This document shows, one piece after another, positions 1 through 8,245 of a DNA stretch of 64,000 nt. Origin of the DNA: Pantoea dispersa (GTDB lineage: Bacteria > Pseudomonadota > Gammaproteobacteria > Enterobacterales > Enterobacteriaceae); the NCBI RefSeq assembly GCF_014155765.1, contig NZ_SCKT01000002.1, forward strand, positions 590,427 through 654,426, written 5' to 3'. A model generated the notes under the pieces. That model worked only from the letters and a program-made list of their open reading frames with translations. It made no database searches and was not told the DNA's origin. Numbering within the stretch: the stretch's first letter is position 1; each line of letters begins with the position of its first letter. Position numbers and translations under genes: made by a program.

Positions 1-231
1 TCGCACGCGTTGTTTCAGTCACCGGTCAGGCCGGGCAGCGTGATTGCTCATCCTGATGACGCACTGCCTGCCAGCGCGCAAAAAGCGGGCACCGCGCCCG
101 ACGAGCACTTCGCGCTGGTGCAGATCACCTTGCTCAGCGTAGAGTGGCTGGATGTCAGCCGCGAGCCCCATCAGCGCGCGCGATTCGAGGCCACTGCGGA
201 TGGCTGGCAGGGCAGCTGGCGCGTGCCCTGA
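1..231 (+). CDS. C-terminal part of a pyridoxamine 5'-phosphate oxidase-like flavoprotein (cut by left edge)
   Basis: The reading frame is open from base 1 and ends in TGA at 229-231, so only the last 76 codons are present. The tail contains FALVQITLLSVEWLDVS, then HQRARF, and ends DGWQGSWRVP. This style of C-terminus (VEWLD, HxRA, DGWxGxWxxP) is what I remember for small PNPOx-fold flavin-binding proteins, a family of FMN oxidoreductases of mostly unknown substrate. The assignment rests on about 40 residues, so it is tentative. The gene converges on the MFS gene next to it, with 3 bases between the two stop codons. Confidence 0.5.
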   Translation, partial: SHALFQSPVRPGSVIAHPDDALPASAQKAGTAPDEHFALVQITLLSVEWLDVSREPHQRARFEATADGWQGSWRVP

Positions 232-234
232 GAT

Positions 235-1431
235 TTATTGTTCAGCCGGTGTTTTTGACTGACGCGGGCGGCCAGCCGCACCGGCGCACAACAGCGCCAG
301 CAGTACCATGATCAGTACCGGCAGCATCGCCATGCGCAATCCGGCATGTTCGCCGATAAAGCCCAGTCCGGGCGGGCCGACCAGAAACGCCAGATAGCCC
401 AGCGTGGCGGCAATCGTGACGCGCACCGCGCTGTTATGGCCATCGCCCGCCGCCGAGACCGTTAGCGGGAAGCCGAGCGACGCGCCGACGCCCCAGAACA
501 GCACGGCCGCCGCCGCCAGCCATGGGTTATCGGAGAAAATCACCAGCGTCAGTCCCAGCGCGGCGGAGAATGCGCTGGCGCGCAGTACCCAGACACGGCC
601 CAGACGATCAACCACCAGCCCGCCGAGAAAGCGCCCCAGCGTCATGCCAGCGGTGAAGCCCGCGTAGACCAGCGTGCTTTGGGTATGATTGAGGTTATGA
701 CCGTCGATCATCAGTAACGGCAGCCAGTCGTTAGCTGAGCCTTCCGCCAGCGCCATCGCCAGAATCACCACGCCGAGCACCAGCAGCTGGCGGTCACGCA
801 GTTCACGTCCAACCTGGGCCAGAAAGCCGCCATGATGCGGCTGTTCGCTGCGTTCGCTGTCGCTGGTGGCGGGCAGATGGCGCAGCGCCAGGGCGGCAAT
901 CAGCAGGTTAACCAGCAGCACCACGCTAAAGTGCCAGTGGGTGCTGATATCGGCTGCGGTCATGGCCAGCCCCGCCAGTGCGCCGATCAGCGTGCCGAAA
1001 CTGAAGAAGCCGTGAATGATCGTCATGATTGACTTGCCGATGCGCCGCTCAAACGCCGCCCCTTCGACATTAACCACCACATCCATCAGCGCGGTTCCGC
1101 CGCCCAGCAACACCAGACTGGTAAACACCAGCCCGCTACTGGCGAGCGTTAACGCAACGGTCATCAGCACCAGGCCACCGAGCAGGATCAGGTAACCCGT
1201 GCGCATCACCCGGCTGATGCCAAAGTGCGCGACCAGCTTACCGGCCAGCAGCACGCCCAGCATGGAGCCACAGGAGAAGCCAAACAGAATCAGGCCCATC
1301 ATTTCCGTCGAGGCGTGCAGCACATCGCGCATAAAGGGGGTGCGGCTAACCCAGGAAGCCCAGGTAAAGCCAGGAATAAACATCAGGCCAAAGATGGCCC
1401 ATTTACCGCGTGTCTGTTGCTGAGGGTGCAT
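235..1431 (-). CDS. YbjJ-type MFS transporter
   Basis: A 398-residue inner-membrane protein with about 12 hydrophobic segments. It matches the E. coli YbjJ family closely: PGFTWASWVSRTPFMRD near the N-terminus (YbjJ has PGLLMASWATRTPAIRD), NVEGAAFERR around residue 120, and LAEGSANDWLPLLMIDGH around residue 228. The LGRFLGG and GASLGFPLTVSAAGD stretches also match. Substrate is unknown for the family; export of a small molecule is the usual guess. The start ATG has AAAGGA five bases upstream. It stands alone, convergent with the partial gene at the left edge. Confidence 0.88.
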   Translation of the reverse strand: MHPQQQTRGKWAIFGLMFIPGFTWASWVSRTPFMRDVLHASTEMMGLILFGFSCGSMLGVLLAGKLVAHFGISRVMRTGYLILLGGLVLMTVALTLASSGLVFTSLVLLGGGTALMDVVVNVEGAAFERRIGKSIMTIIHGFFSFGTLIGALAGLAMTAADISTHWHFSVVLLVNLLIAALALRHLPATSDSERSEQPHHGGFLAQVGRELRDRQLLVLGVVILAMALAEGSANDWLPLLMIDGHNLNHTQSTLVYAGFTAGMTLGRFLGGLVVDRLGRVWVLRASAFSAALGLTLVIFSDNPWLAAAAVLFWGVGASLGFPLTVSAAGDGHNSAVRVTIAATLGYLAFLVGPPGLGFIGEHAGLRMAMLPVLIMVLLALLCAGAAGRPRQSKTPAEQ

Positions 1432-1587
1432 AAGGTTCCTTTAGGGAGCGGCGGGCATGCGGAGGTAAAACGCTTTCGTTGCTGATGACCGTTAGCATGG
1501 TTCACAGAATAGCAGTTTTGCTGGCGCTCGTTGAGGCAATGTCGCTCGCGTCAGCGCGCCGGGGAAAATTCGTCAGTGGGAGAAAGC

Positions 1588-1611
1588 CCCTCCGCGCGAC
1601 GACGCGGAGGG
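1588..1611 (-). terminator. Possible terminator after the chemoreceptor gene
   Basis: CCCTCCGCG (1588-1596) and CGCGGAGGG (1603-1611) form a 9-bp perfect stem with a 6-base loop, just past the stop of the chemoreceptor gene. Read on the minus strand it is followed by only three T residues, so termination strength is uncertain. Confidence 0.5.
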
Positions 1612-1619
1612 CAAAGGGA

Positions 1620-3263
1620 TTAGAAACTCTGCCAGTCGGCATCGCTGGCCAGTGCCAGGCGTCCCGGCTGTGGCGCTTTGTGGCTCGCCGGCGCAGGCTT
1701 GATGACCTGCGTTGCGCCGGATTCCGTCAGCACGAAGCGGGTCACCAGCTGGTTGAGCGTCTGGGCCTGCTCCTGCAGCGATTGCGACGCGGCTGAGGCC
1801 TGCTCCACCAGCGCGGCGTTCTGCTGCGTCACATCATCCATCTGATTCACCGCCTGCTGCACCTGGCTGATGCCCTGACTCTGCTCAACCGCGGCCGCGG
1901 CGATTTCGCTCATCAGTTCGCTGACCTGATGGATAGCGTCATTCATTACCTGCATATTGCTGCTGACGTCGCTGGCCTGGGCGGCCCCGGCTTCGGTCAG
2001 TCGATGCGACTCTTCAATCAGTCCCTTAATTTCGCGTGCGGCGGAAGTGGAGCGCTGAGACAGGCTGCGTACTTCGCCGGCCACCACCGCAAAGCCCTTG
2101 CCGTGCTCACCGGCGCGTGCGGCTTCGACTGCGGCGTTGAGCGCCAGAATATTGGTCTGGAAAGCGATACCTTCGATCATCGAAACAATGTCCGTGACCT
2201 TGCGCGAGCTGCCACGAATGTCATCCATGGTCGAGAGCATGGTGCTGAGCGAGGTACCACTTTTTTCCGACAGCGAACTGGCGTTAGCCGCCAGCTGGCT
2301 GGCCTGACGCGTGTTATCGGCGGTCTGACGTACGGTTTCACTCAGTTCAGTCATGCTGGCCGCGGTCTGCTCCAGCGAAGCAGCCTGCTGCTCGGTACGC
2401 GCAGAGAGGTCTTCGTTACCGGCGGCGATCTCCACTGACGCGCTGCCCACCGAATGTGAGGCGCTGCGCACGGCGCTTAACGAACTGGCGACGCTGCGCA
2501 TCAGCTGATTGAAAGAGTGCGCCATGGTGCCCACCTCATCGCGACGGCTTTCGTCGGCGCTCAGCGTCAGGTCGAGATTTTCGCTGGCGCGCATCATGAC
2601 TTTGCCGACATCGGACAGACTGCGACGAATGCGCAGCACGGTGAACAGGGCGAACAGGCCAAAAATAATCACTGTGGCTATCACGCCGGTAATGGTGGTC
2701 CACAGCACTTCATGGAAGGTGCTGAGGTTGGTGGCGCGTAACTCATCGCCGATAGAAATATTCAGCATCAGCTGCTGCTGGTAATTGGTGACCAGCTGGC
2801 GAATGGCGGCACCAATGCCGTTCTGCCCCTCGATCAGATCAAGGCTGATGGCGTTTTGATGCGCGCGCGAGGCAGTGAGAAACGCCGGCAGCCGCTCGCT
2901 CACGCGCTGAATATTGGCAAAGGCCAGCTCGGTCAGGCGCTTATCTTCGTCACTGGAGAGGTTGTGAGTCAGGTAGTAATCGGTGAGCGATTTCAGGCCG
3001 CCGATCTGTTTATCAATGTCCGCTTCAACCGCAGGCATGTTGCTGTCCTGCAGCTGGGTCTGATGTTTGTAGAGCGTCAGCGCCAGCTGATTGCTGCGAT
3101 CAATTAACGTGTTGAGGTCTTTGATCGAGGGGATGGCATTGGTTTGCACATATTCAAAGCGCTCCTGGAAGCCGGAAAGCAGTGAGATGGCGAGCACGGC
3201 TTGCAGAATGATGGCGCCAAACAGCATGGTAAAGGTCAGTAACAATCGTTGGGAGATGTTCAT
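1620..3263 (-). CDS. Methyl-accepting chemotaxis protein (Tar/Tsr type)
   Basis: A 547-residue membrane chemoreceptor. Residues about 8-30 form a first membrane helix. A periplasmic helical ligand domain of about 155 residues follows, then a second membrane helix near 189-212, a HAMP linker ([12 protein letters not shown] onward), and a long cytoplasmic coiled coil. The signalling tip has the hallmark [20 protein letters not shown]. The last five residues, DWQSF, correspond to the NWETF tether that binds the adaptation enzymes CheR and CheB in Tar and Tsr, so this is probably a full, high-abundance type receptor. The ligand cannot be told from sequence. RBS AAGGA sits seven bases before the ATG. 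A sigma-28-like promoter lies upstream, which fits control with the flagellar regulon. Confidence 0.95.
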   Translation of the reverse strand: MNISQRLLLTFTMLFGAIILQAVLAISLLSGFQERFEYVQTNAIPSIKDLNTLIDRSNQLALTLYKHQTQLQDSNMPAVEADIDKQIGGLKSLTDYYLTHNLSSDEDKRLTELAFANIQRVSERLPAFLTASRAHQNAISLDLIEGQNGIGAAIRQLVTNYQQQLMLNISIGDELRATNLSTFHEVLWTTITGVIATVIIFGLFALFTVLRIRRSLSDVGKVMMRASENLDLTLSADESRRDEVGTMAHSFNQLMRSVASSLSAVRSASHSVGSASVEIAAGNEDLSARTEQQAASLEQTAASMTELSETVRQTADNTRQASQLAANASSLSEKSGTSLSTMLSTMDDIRGSSRKVTDIVSMIEGIAFQTNILALNAAVEAARAGEHGKGFAVVAGEVRSLSQRSTSAAREIKGLIEESHRLTEAGAAQASDVSSNMQVMNDAIHQVSELMSEIAAAAVEQSQGISQVQQAVNQMDDVTQQNAALVEQASAASQSLQEQAQTLNQLVTRFVLTESGATQVIKPAPASHKAPQPGRLALASDADWQSF

Positions 3264-3328
3264 CTTATTATCCTTAATCTAAACGCACCCCGACGCCTGA
3301 CGCGGCGGGTACAAGGGCAGATTAAAGA

Positions 3329-3355
3329 ACATCGGCAGATTGTGGTTTTTAGTTA
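3329..3355 (-). promoter_or_regulatory. Candidate sigma-28 (FliA) promoter for the chemoreceptor gene
   Basis: On the minus strand the sequence reads TAAC, 15 bases, GCCGATGT. The FliA consensus is TAAA-N15-GCCGATAA, so spacing is exact and 10 of 12 bases match. It lies about 66 bases upstream of the chemoreceptor start codon, where a flagellar-class promoter is expected. Confidence 0.65.
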
Positions 3356-3408
3356 ATGAAATTTTAGTGCCGGGTAGCAGAAGAGTCTGGCGGGTTAACA
3401 GTGGAGCC

Positions 3409-3428
3409 GGTCGCCGTGAACGGCGACC
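3409..3428. repeat. Palindrome related to the neighbouring repeats
   Basis: GGTCGCCG, TGAA, CGGCGACC form a perfect 8-bp stem with a 4-base loop. It is followed by CCTAC, as the palindromes of the three repeats next to it are framed by GTAGG. It is probably a sibling of the same extragenic palindrome family. Confidence 0.6.
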
Positions 3429-3433
3429 CTACA

Positions 3434-3597
3434 GTGCATGTCCCGTTGTTTCCGCAGGGTGCGCATTCATGCGCACCTGGAAACGGGGAGTGCATGTCCC
3501 GTTGTTTCCGTAGGGTGCGCATTCATGCGCACCTGGAAACGGGGAGTGCATGTCCCGTTGTTTCCGTAGGGTGCGCATTCATGCGCACCTGGAAACC
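3434..3597. repeat. Three tandem copies of a 56-bp palindromic repeat
   Basis: Units begin at 3434, 3490 and 3546 with GTGCATGTCCCG, giving an exact 56-bp period. The copies differ at one position (CCGCAGGG versus CCGTAGGG) and at the end of the third. Each unit holds the palindrome GGTGCGCAT-TC-ATGCGCACC, enclosed by CCCGTTGTTTCC and GGAAACGGG, which can extend the stem. The array fills the gap between the chemoreceptor promoter and the end of glgX. No gene is seen in 3264-3614 apart from these repeats and the promoter. Confidence 0.9.
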
Positions 3598-3614
3598 GGC
3601 ACCCCGCGCACAAC

Positions 3615-5690
3615 TCACGGCCGGCGGAACAGCGCCAGGCTGCGGCCCTCCAGCTCGAAATCCTTCTCTTTGGTAATCACCAATCCCTTACTGGCGCTGT
3701 CGGAGGTGGTCAGCTCCAGCACCCAGCCGCCTTCGCCAAACTGCGGGATGCGGAACGGCACATTGCCTTCAAACGGATTGAACAGCATCAGCACATCGTG
3801 CCAGATACCCTCTTCGGTTTGCAGATCCGGACGCCCGATGTACACGCCGAGCGTCGAGCCCTCGTCCCACTGTTCCGCCTGCTGAAAACCGCCGCCGGCG
3901 TTAAACCATTTGATCTCCATGCCGTCGCGCCAGCTTTCACGTCGCAGCAGCGGCTGCTGCGCGCGCAGTGCGATGATTTGACGGGTGAAATCGCGTAACG
4001 CATCAGCGGAAGCCGGCAGATCTTCCCAGTGCAGCCAGGAAATCTCGCTATCCTGGCAATAGCCGTTGTTGTTGCCCATCTGGCTGCGGCCAAACTCATC
4101 GCCCGCCAGCAGCATCGGTGTGCCGTGAGAGAAAAACAGCGTGGCGAGGAAGTTACGCTTCTGCCGCTCGCGCACCGCGTTGATGCCTTCGTCGTCGGTG
4201 GGGCCTTCGGCACCGTAATTGTACGAACGGTTATCGTTGTGGCCGTCGTTGTTATCTTCCCCGTTGGCATCGTTATGCTTGTCGTTGTACGAGACCAGAT
4301 CGTTCAGCGTAAAGCCATCGTGCGCGGTGATGAAATTGACGCTGGCCCACGGGCGGCGGCCGCGTTGATCGTAGAGATCACCGGAGCCGAGCAGGCGCGC
4401 GGCAAAGTCGGTTGAGACGTTGTCGCCTTTCCAGTACTCACGTACCGTGTCGCGATATTTGTCGTTCCACTCAGCCCAGCCGGGCGGGAAACCACCCACC
4501 TGGTAGCCACCTGGGCCGATGTCCCAGGGTTCGCCGATCAGCTTCAGCTTAGACAGCACCGGATCCTGCGTCATGGCATCAAAGAAGCCGCCACGCTGAT
4601 CGAATCCTTCCGGCTCGCGGCCGAGAATGGTGCCGAGGTCGAAGCGAAAACCGTCGATATGCATCGATTCTGCCCAGTAGCGCAGCGAATCCGTCACCAG
4701 CTGCAGCACGCGCGGATGGGAGGTATTCACCGTGTTGCCAGTGCCGGTATCGTTGATGTAATAACGGTGCTGATCTGGCAGCGTGCGGTAATAAGAGAAG
4801 TTATCAATCCCTTTAAACGACAGCGTCGGCCCCAGTTCGTTGCCTTCTGCGGTGTGGTTATACACCACGTCGAGAATCACTTCGATGCCGGCATCGTGGA
4901 AAGCACGCACCATATCGCGAAAGCCCTGAATACCGCGCGGGCCAAAATAGCGGCTGGCAGGCGCGAAAAAGGCCAGCGAGTTATAGCCCCAGAAGTTTTT
5001 CAGTCCGCGATCCAGCAGATGCTGATCGTCCGGGAACCAGTGCACCGGCAGCAATTCCACTGAGGTCACGCCAAGGCTTTTGATGTAATCGACGGTAGAT
5101 TTGTGGCTCATGCCGTCATAGGTGCCGCGCATCTCTGCCGGAATGGCCGGATTAAGCTGGGTGAAACCTTTGACGTGGGTTTCATAAATCACCGTGCTGG
5201 ACCACGGAATGCTGGGGCGGTTATGGTCCTGCCAGTCAAACTCATTGGTATCAATTACCCGACACTTGGGGGTAAACGGCGCGCTGTCACGGGTATCCAG
5301 CGTCAGATCTTTATCTTCGTGCAATAAATCGTAAGCGAAGTGCGCTTCATTCCAGTCGATGTTGCCCTGCAGCTCGCGGGCGTAGGGATCAATCAGTAAT
5401 TTACTTGGGTTAAAACGGTGACCGTTTTCCGGATCGAAGGGTCCGTGAACGCGATAGCCATACAGCGCGCCGGGTTTCAGCCCGGGCACGTAGCCGTGCC
5501 AGATTTCGTGGGTATATTCCGGCAGATCGAAGCGGGCAATTTCATGCTGACCGCTCTCATCGTACAGACAGAGTTCGACCCGTTCCGCGTGTGCTGAAAA
5601 CAGCGCAAAATTGACGCCGTCCCCATCAAAGTTGGCGCCGAGCTGGTGCCCCGATCCAGCGGTGATTTCTAAAGGTTTACCGTTAGACAT
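3615..5690 (-). CDS. glgX: Glycogen debranching enzyme GlgX (isoamylase type, TreX role)
   Basis: A 691-residue GH13 enzyme that hydrolyses alpha-1,6 branches of glycogen or limit dextrins. The N-terminal carbohydrate-binding domain begins SGHQLGANFDGDGVNFALFS. Catalytic regions are visible: DVVYNHTAEG, GFRFDLGTILGRE (nucleophile Asp), LIGEPWD (acid/base Glu) and FITAHDGFTLNDL. The Asn- and Asp-rich stretch NDANGEDNNDGHNDNRSYNYG is typical of GlgX. It lies 59 bases downstream of treY on the same strand, so it probably belongs to the treZ-treY-glgX transcription unit and supplies linear maltodextrins to the trehalose-forming pair. It is not next to glgB, glgC or glgA here, so the TreX role is likelier than housekeeping glycogen breakdown. 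Confidence 0.95.
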   Translation of the reverse strand: MSNGKPLEITAGSGHQLGANFDGDGVNFALFSAHAERVELCLYDESGQHEIARFDLPEYTHEIWHGYVPGLKPGALYGYRVHGPFDPENGHRFNPSKLLIDPYARELQGNIDWNEAHFAYDLLHEDKDLTLDTRDSAPFTPKCRVIDTNEFDWQDHNRPSIPWSSTVIYETHVKGFTQLNPAIPAEMRGTYDGMSHKSTVDYIKSLGVTSVELLPVHWFPDDQHLLDRGLKNFWGYNSLAFFAPASRYFGPRGIQGFRDMVRAFHDAGIEVILDVVYNHTAEGNELGPTLSFKGIDNFSYYRTLPDQHRYYINDTGTGNTVNTSHPRVLQLVTDSLRYWAESMHIDGFRFDLGTILGREPEGFDQRGGFFDAMTQDPVLSKLKLIGEPWDIGPGGYQVGGFPPGWAEWNDKYRDTVREYWKGDNVSTDFAARLLGSGDLYDQRGRRPWASVNFITAHDGFTLNDLVSYNDKHNDANGEDNNDGHNDNRSYNYGAEGPTDDEGINAVRERQKRNFLATLFFSHGTPMLLAGDEFGRSQMGNNNGYCQDSEISWLHWEDLPASADALRDFTRQIIALRAQQPLLRRESWRDGMEIKWFNAGGGFQQAEQWDEGSTLGVYIGRPDLQTEEGIWHDVLMLFNPFEGNVPFRIPQFGEGGWVLELTTSDSASKGLVITKEKDFELEGRSLALFRRP

Positions 5691-5749
5691 TCAATCCTCT
5701 CCATCCAGTGAATAGATAGTCATGTAAAACAAAAGGTTTATCGGGGACG

Positions 5750-8245
5750 CTACTGGCTAATCAGCACCAGCGGCGCGCTATAGCTCACATTGTCCAGCGT
5801 AACATCGTCATTAATCACTACGGTCTCGCCGGTCAGCACATTGCGATAGTGGCGATGCGCCAGCGATTCCGGCAGTGCCAGTCGGGTATGACTCCACTGT
5901 GCACCATTGAAAATCAGTCGTGGCGTAATCACCAGCAGCGCGTAGTCGCTGTCCTGACGGGCAAAGGCGATCACTTTTTCCGCATGTTCGCCCGATGCAC
6001 TGAGCGGTTGATAATCACCGAAGCGGAACAGTTGCGCATGGTCGCGGCGCAGATGCAGCAGGCGCGCAACCATCTGCTGCTTCAGCCGGCCGCTCAGCCA
6101 GTCCTGCTGGCTGGCGAAATCCGGCGCGGCGTGGACATCCAACTGCGCCGTCAGCTGAGCGAAATCCGGCTCGCGTCGGTTATCCGGATCGACCAGGCTG
6201 AAATCCAGCGCTTCGCAGCCCTGATAGATATCCGGCACGCCCGGCGCGGTCAGTTTGATCACCGTCTGGCTCAGGCTGTTAACCAGTCCGGCACGGATAA
6301 ACGGCTGTAGTGCGTGGCTGAAGTCCTGCAGGAACGCCGGATTGGTGGGTGACAGCAGCTGGCGGGCATACTCCAGCACGGCATTTTCATAAGCTTCGTT
6401 GCTGTCCGCCCAGTCGGTGCGTAACTTCGCCTCGCGCAGGGCTTTTTCTACAAACGGTAAAAAGCGATCGCGCAGCGCGTCGAGTGCCGCTGTGTCCTCC
6501 GGCTGCAGCGTGGTGGGCCAGACGCCGGCCAGCGCCTGATACAGCATCCACTCGACCGGCGGTTCGGGCGCCGGTCCGTCCGCCAGCGCGACTACGTGTG
6601 GTTGATTCATCTGCCGCCAGCGCGTGACGTTTTCCGCCCACAGCGCCGGCGCTTCGCTCAGGGTATACAGCCGCGCGCGCGCATCTTCGCCGCGCTTGGT
6701 GTCGTGCGTGGAGGTGCCGGACAGCCCATCCGGCTGATGCTGCAGTCGGGTTTGCATTTCGCTGTGGAAGCGTTCGAGCGAAAACGCGTGTGGCAGTGGT
6801 TCGGCACCCACTTCGTTGATCGCCAGCGCTACGTGATTGCGGAAAAACAGCGTGTCTTCGACCGATTTCGCCATCAGCGGGCCGGTCAGCTGCTGGAAGC
6901 GGGCGCGGAATTCCGCCGCATCCTGCTCGCCCTGTTCAGTGATCGCCCCCAGCAGTAATGCCTGCAAAAAGCTCAGCGCCGCAGGCGAGGCGCTGTGTTT
7001 AACCTGCTCCAGCACCTGTAATAGCAACGCTTCGCCTTCCAGCGGCATACCGGCTTTGCGGCCGTAGGTGCGATACACCGGGAAGGCGATCAGCAGTTCG
7101 CGCAGCGCCACGTGCAGCTCAGCCTCGCTGAAATTGCGATGCACCAGATCGGCTGCCTCGGTAGCCAGCGCCAGCAGGCGGCTGAATTCCCCGGCAAAGT
7201 TGCGATCAACCATCAGTTCACGTGCCGCACGCAGGCCAGCCGCCACGTCGTTACGTTCGGCGGATACCGCTTCATAGGCCAGATGCAGCATATCGATCTG
7301 ATTATCATCAATCAGCGCATGCGATAGCGCGGCGATAAACTCGTAACCGGTGGTGCCGGACACTGGCCAGTCGGCGGGCAGTTGCTCACCGTCTGCGAGA
7401 ATCTTCTCCACCGTGATATAGCACGCGTCGCCCGCGGCCTGACGCAGCTGTTGCAGATAGCCGAGCGGATCAGCCAGCCCGTCAACGTGATCGACGCGCA
7501 GCCCGCTCACCACACCGCTGTGTACCAGTTCAAGAATCAGGCGATGCGAAGCCGCGAACACCTCTTCATCTTCGACGCGCATGCCGACCAGCCCGGTAAT
7601 TTCAAAGAAGCGGCGGTAGGAGAGCGCGCTGCGCGCCTCACGCCAGTTCATTAGCTGCCACGGCTGTTGCGCATGCAGTTCCGCGATGGCCGCGCGATCG
7701 CGCAACGCCAGCACCTCGTCTTTACGCTGCTGCCAGCTGGCGGGCGTCAGCGGGTAGTAACTGTCGTAATAGACCAGCGCCGGATTGCCGCTGTGCGGAT
7801 CGGCCTTGATGCTGAGTTCATCATTGGCCAGCACGCGGTCAAAATCATCGCCAAGGAACGGCAGCGTCAGCCTGCGCGACCAGTCGATATCAAAGTAGCG
7901 CGCGTAGCGGCTGGCTTCCCCGTGTTCAATCACATCGCGCCACCAGGCATTTTGCAGCGACGCTGCCATGTGGTTAGGCACAATATCGAGGATCAGGCCA
8001 ATCCCGGCCTGCTGCAGCGCCGCGCTGAGGCGGTCAAAACCGGCGCGTCCGCCAATCGCCGGGTCAATCTCATTGGCATCGGTGACGTCATAGCCGTGCG
8101 TCGAGTCTCGCGTGGCGGTAAAGATCGGCGAGGCATAGAGATGGCTGATGCCCAGCTGCTGCAGATAGGGCACCAGCTGCGCTGCGCGGTCAAAGGTCAT
8201 GCCGTTACGGAACTGGATGCGGTAAGTCGCGGTTGGAATGCTCAT
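5750..8245 (-). CDS. treY: Malto-oligosyltrehalose synthase TreY
   Basis: TreY rearranges the reducing-end alpha-1,4 bond of a maltodextrin into alpha,alpha-1,1, making maltooligosyltrehalose (EC 5.4.99.15). The 831-residue product has the GH13 start IPTATYRIQFRNGMTFD, HLYASPIFTATRDSTHGYDV, DIVPNHMA, GLRVDHVDGLADP (nucleophile), YITVEKIL (Glu) and GTSTHDTKRGEDARARL. The start is placed at 8245 because the family begins MSIPTATYRIQF and because ATG there overlaps the treZ stop as ATGA, a classic translational coupling. A longer frame upstream lies inside treZ and is not needed. TreY and TreZ work in sequence on the same chains in the cytoplasm to make trehalose, an osmotic and desiccation protectant. 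Confidence 0.95.
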   Translation of the reverse strand: MSIPTATYRIQFRNGMTFDRAAQLVPYLQQLGISHLYASPIFTATRDSTHGYDVTDANEIDPAIGGRAGFDRLSAALQQAGIGLILDIVPNHMAASLQNAWWRDVIEHGEASRYARYFDIDWSRRLTLPFLGDDFDRVLANDELSIKADPHSGNPALVYYDSYYPLTPASWQQRKDEVLALRDRAAIAELHAQQPWQLMNWREARSALSYRRFFEITGLVGMRVEDEEVFAASHRLILELVHSGVVSGLRVDHVDGLADPLGYLQQLRQAAGDACYITVEKILADGEQLPADWPVSGTTGYEFIAALSHALIDDNQIDMLHLAYEAVSAERNDVAAGLRAARELMVDRNFAGEFSRLLALATEAADLVHRNFSEAELHVALRELLIAFPVYRTYGRKAGMPLEGEALLLQVLEQVKHSASPAALSFLQALLLGAITEQGEQDAAEFRARFQQLTGPLMAKSVEDTLFFRNHVALAINEVGAEPLPHAFSLERFHSEMQTRLQHQPDGLSGTSTHDTKRGEDARARLYTLSEAPALWAENVTRWRQMNQPHVVALADGPAPEPPVEWMLYQALAGVWPTTLQPEDTAALDALRDRFLPFVEKALREAKLRTDWADSNEAYENAVLEYARQLLSPTNPAFLQDFSHALQPFIRAGLVNSLSQTVIKLTAPGVPDIYQGCEALDFSLVDPDNRREPDFAQLTAQLDVHAAPDFASQQDWLSGRLKQQMVARLLHLRRDHAQLFRFGDYQPLSASGEHAEKVIAFARQDSDYALLVITPRLIFNGAQWSHTRLALPESLAHRHYRNVLTGETVVINDDVTLDNVSYSAPLVLISQ

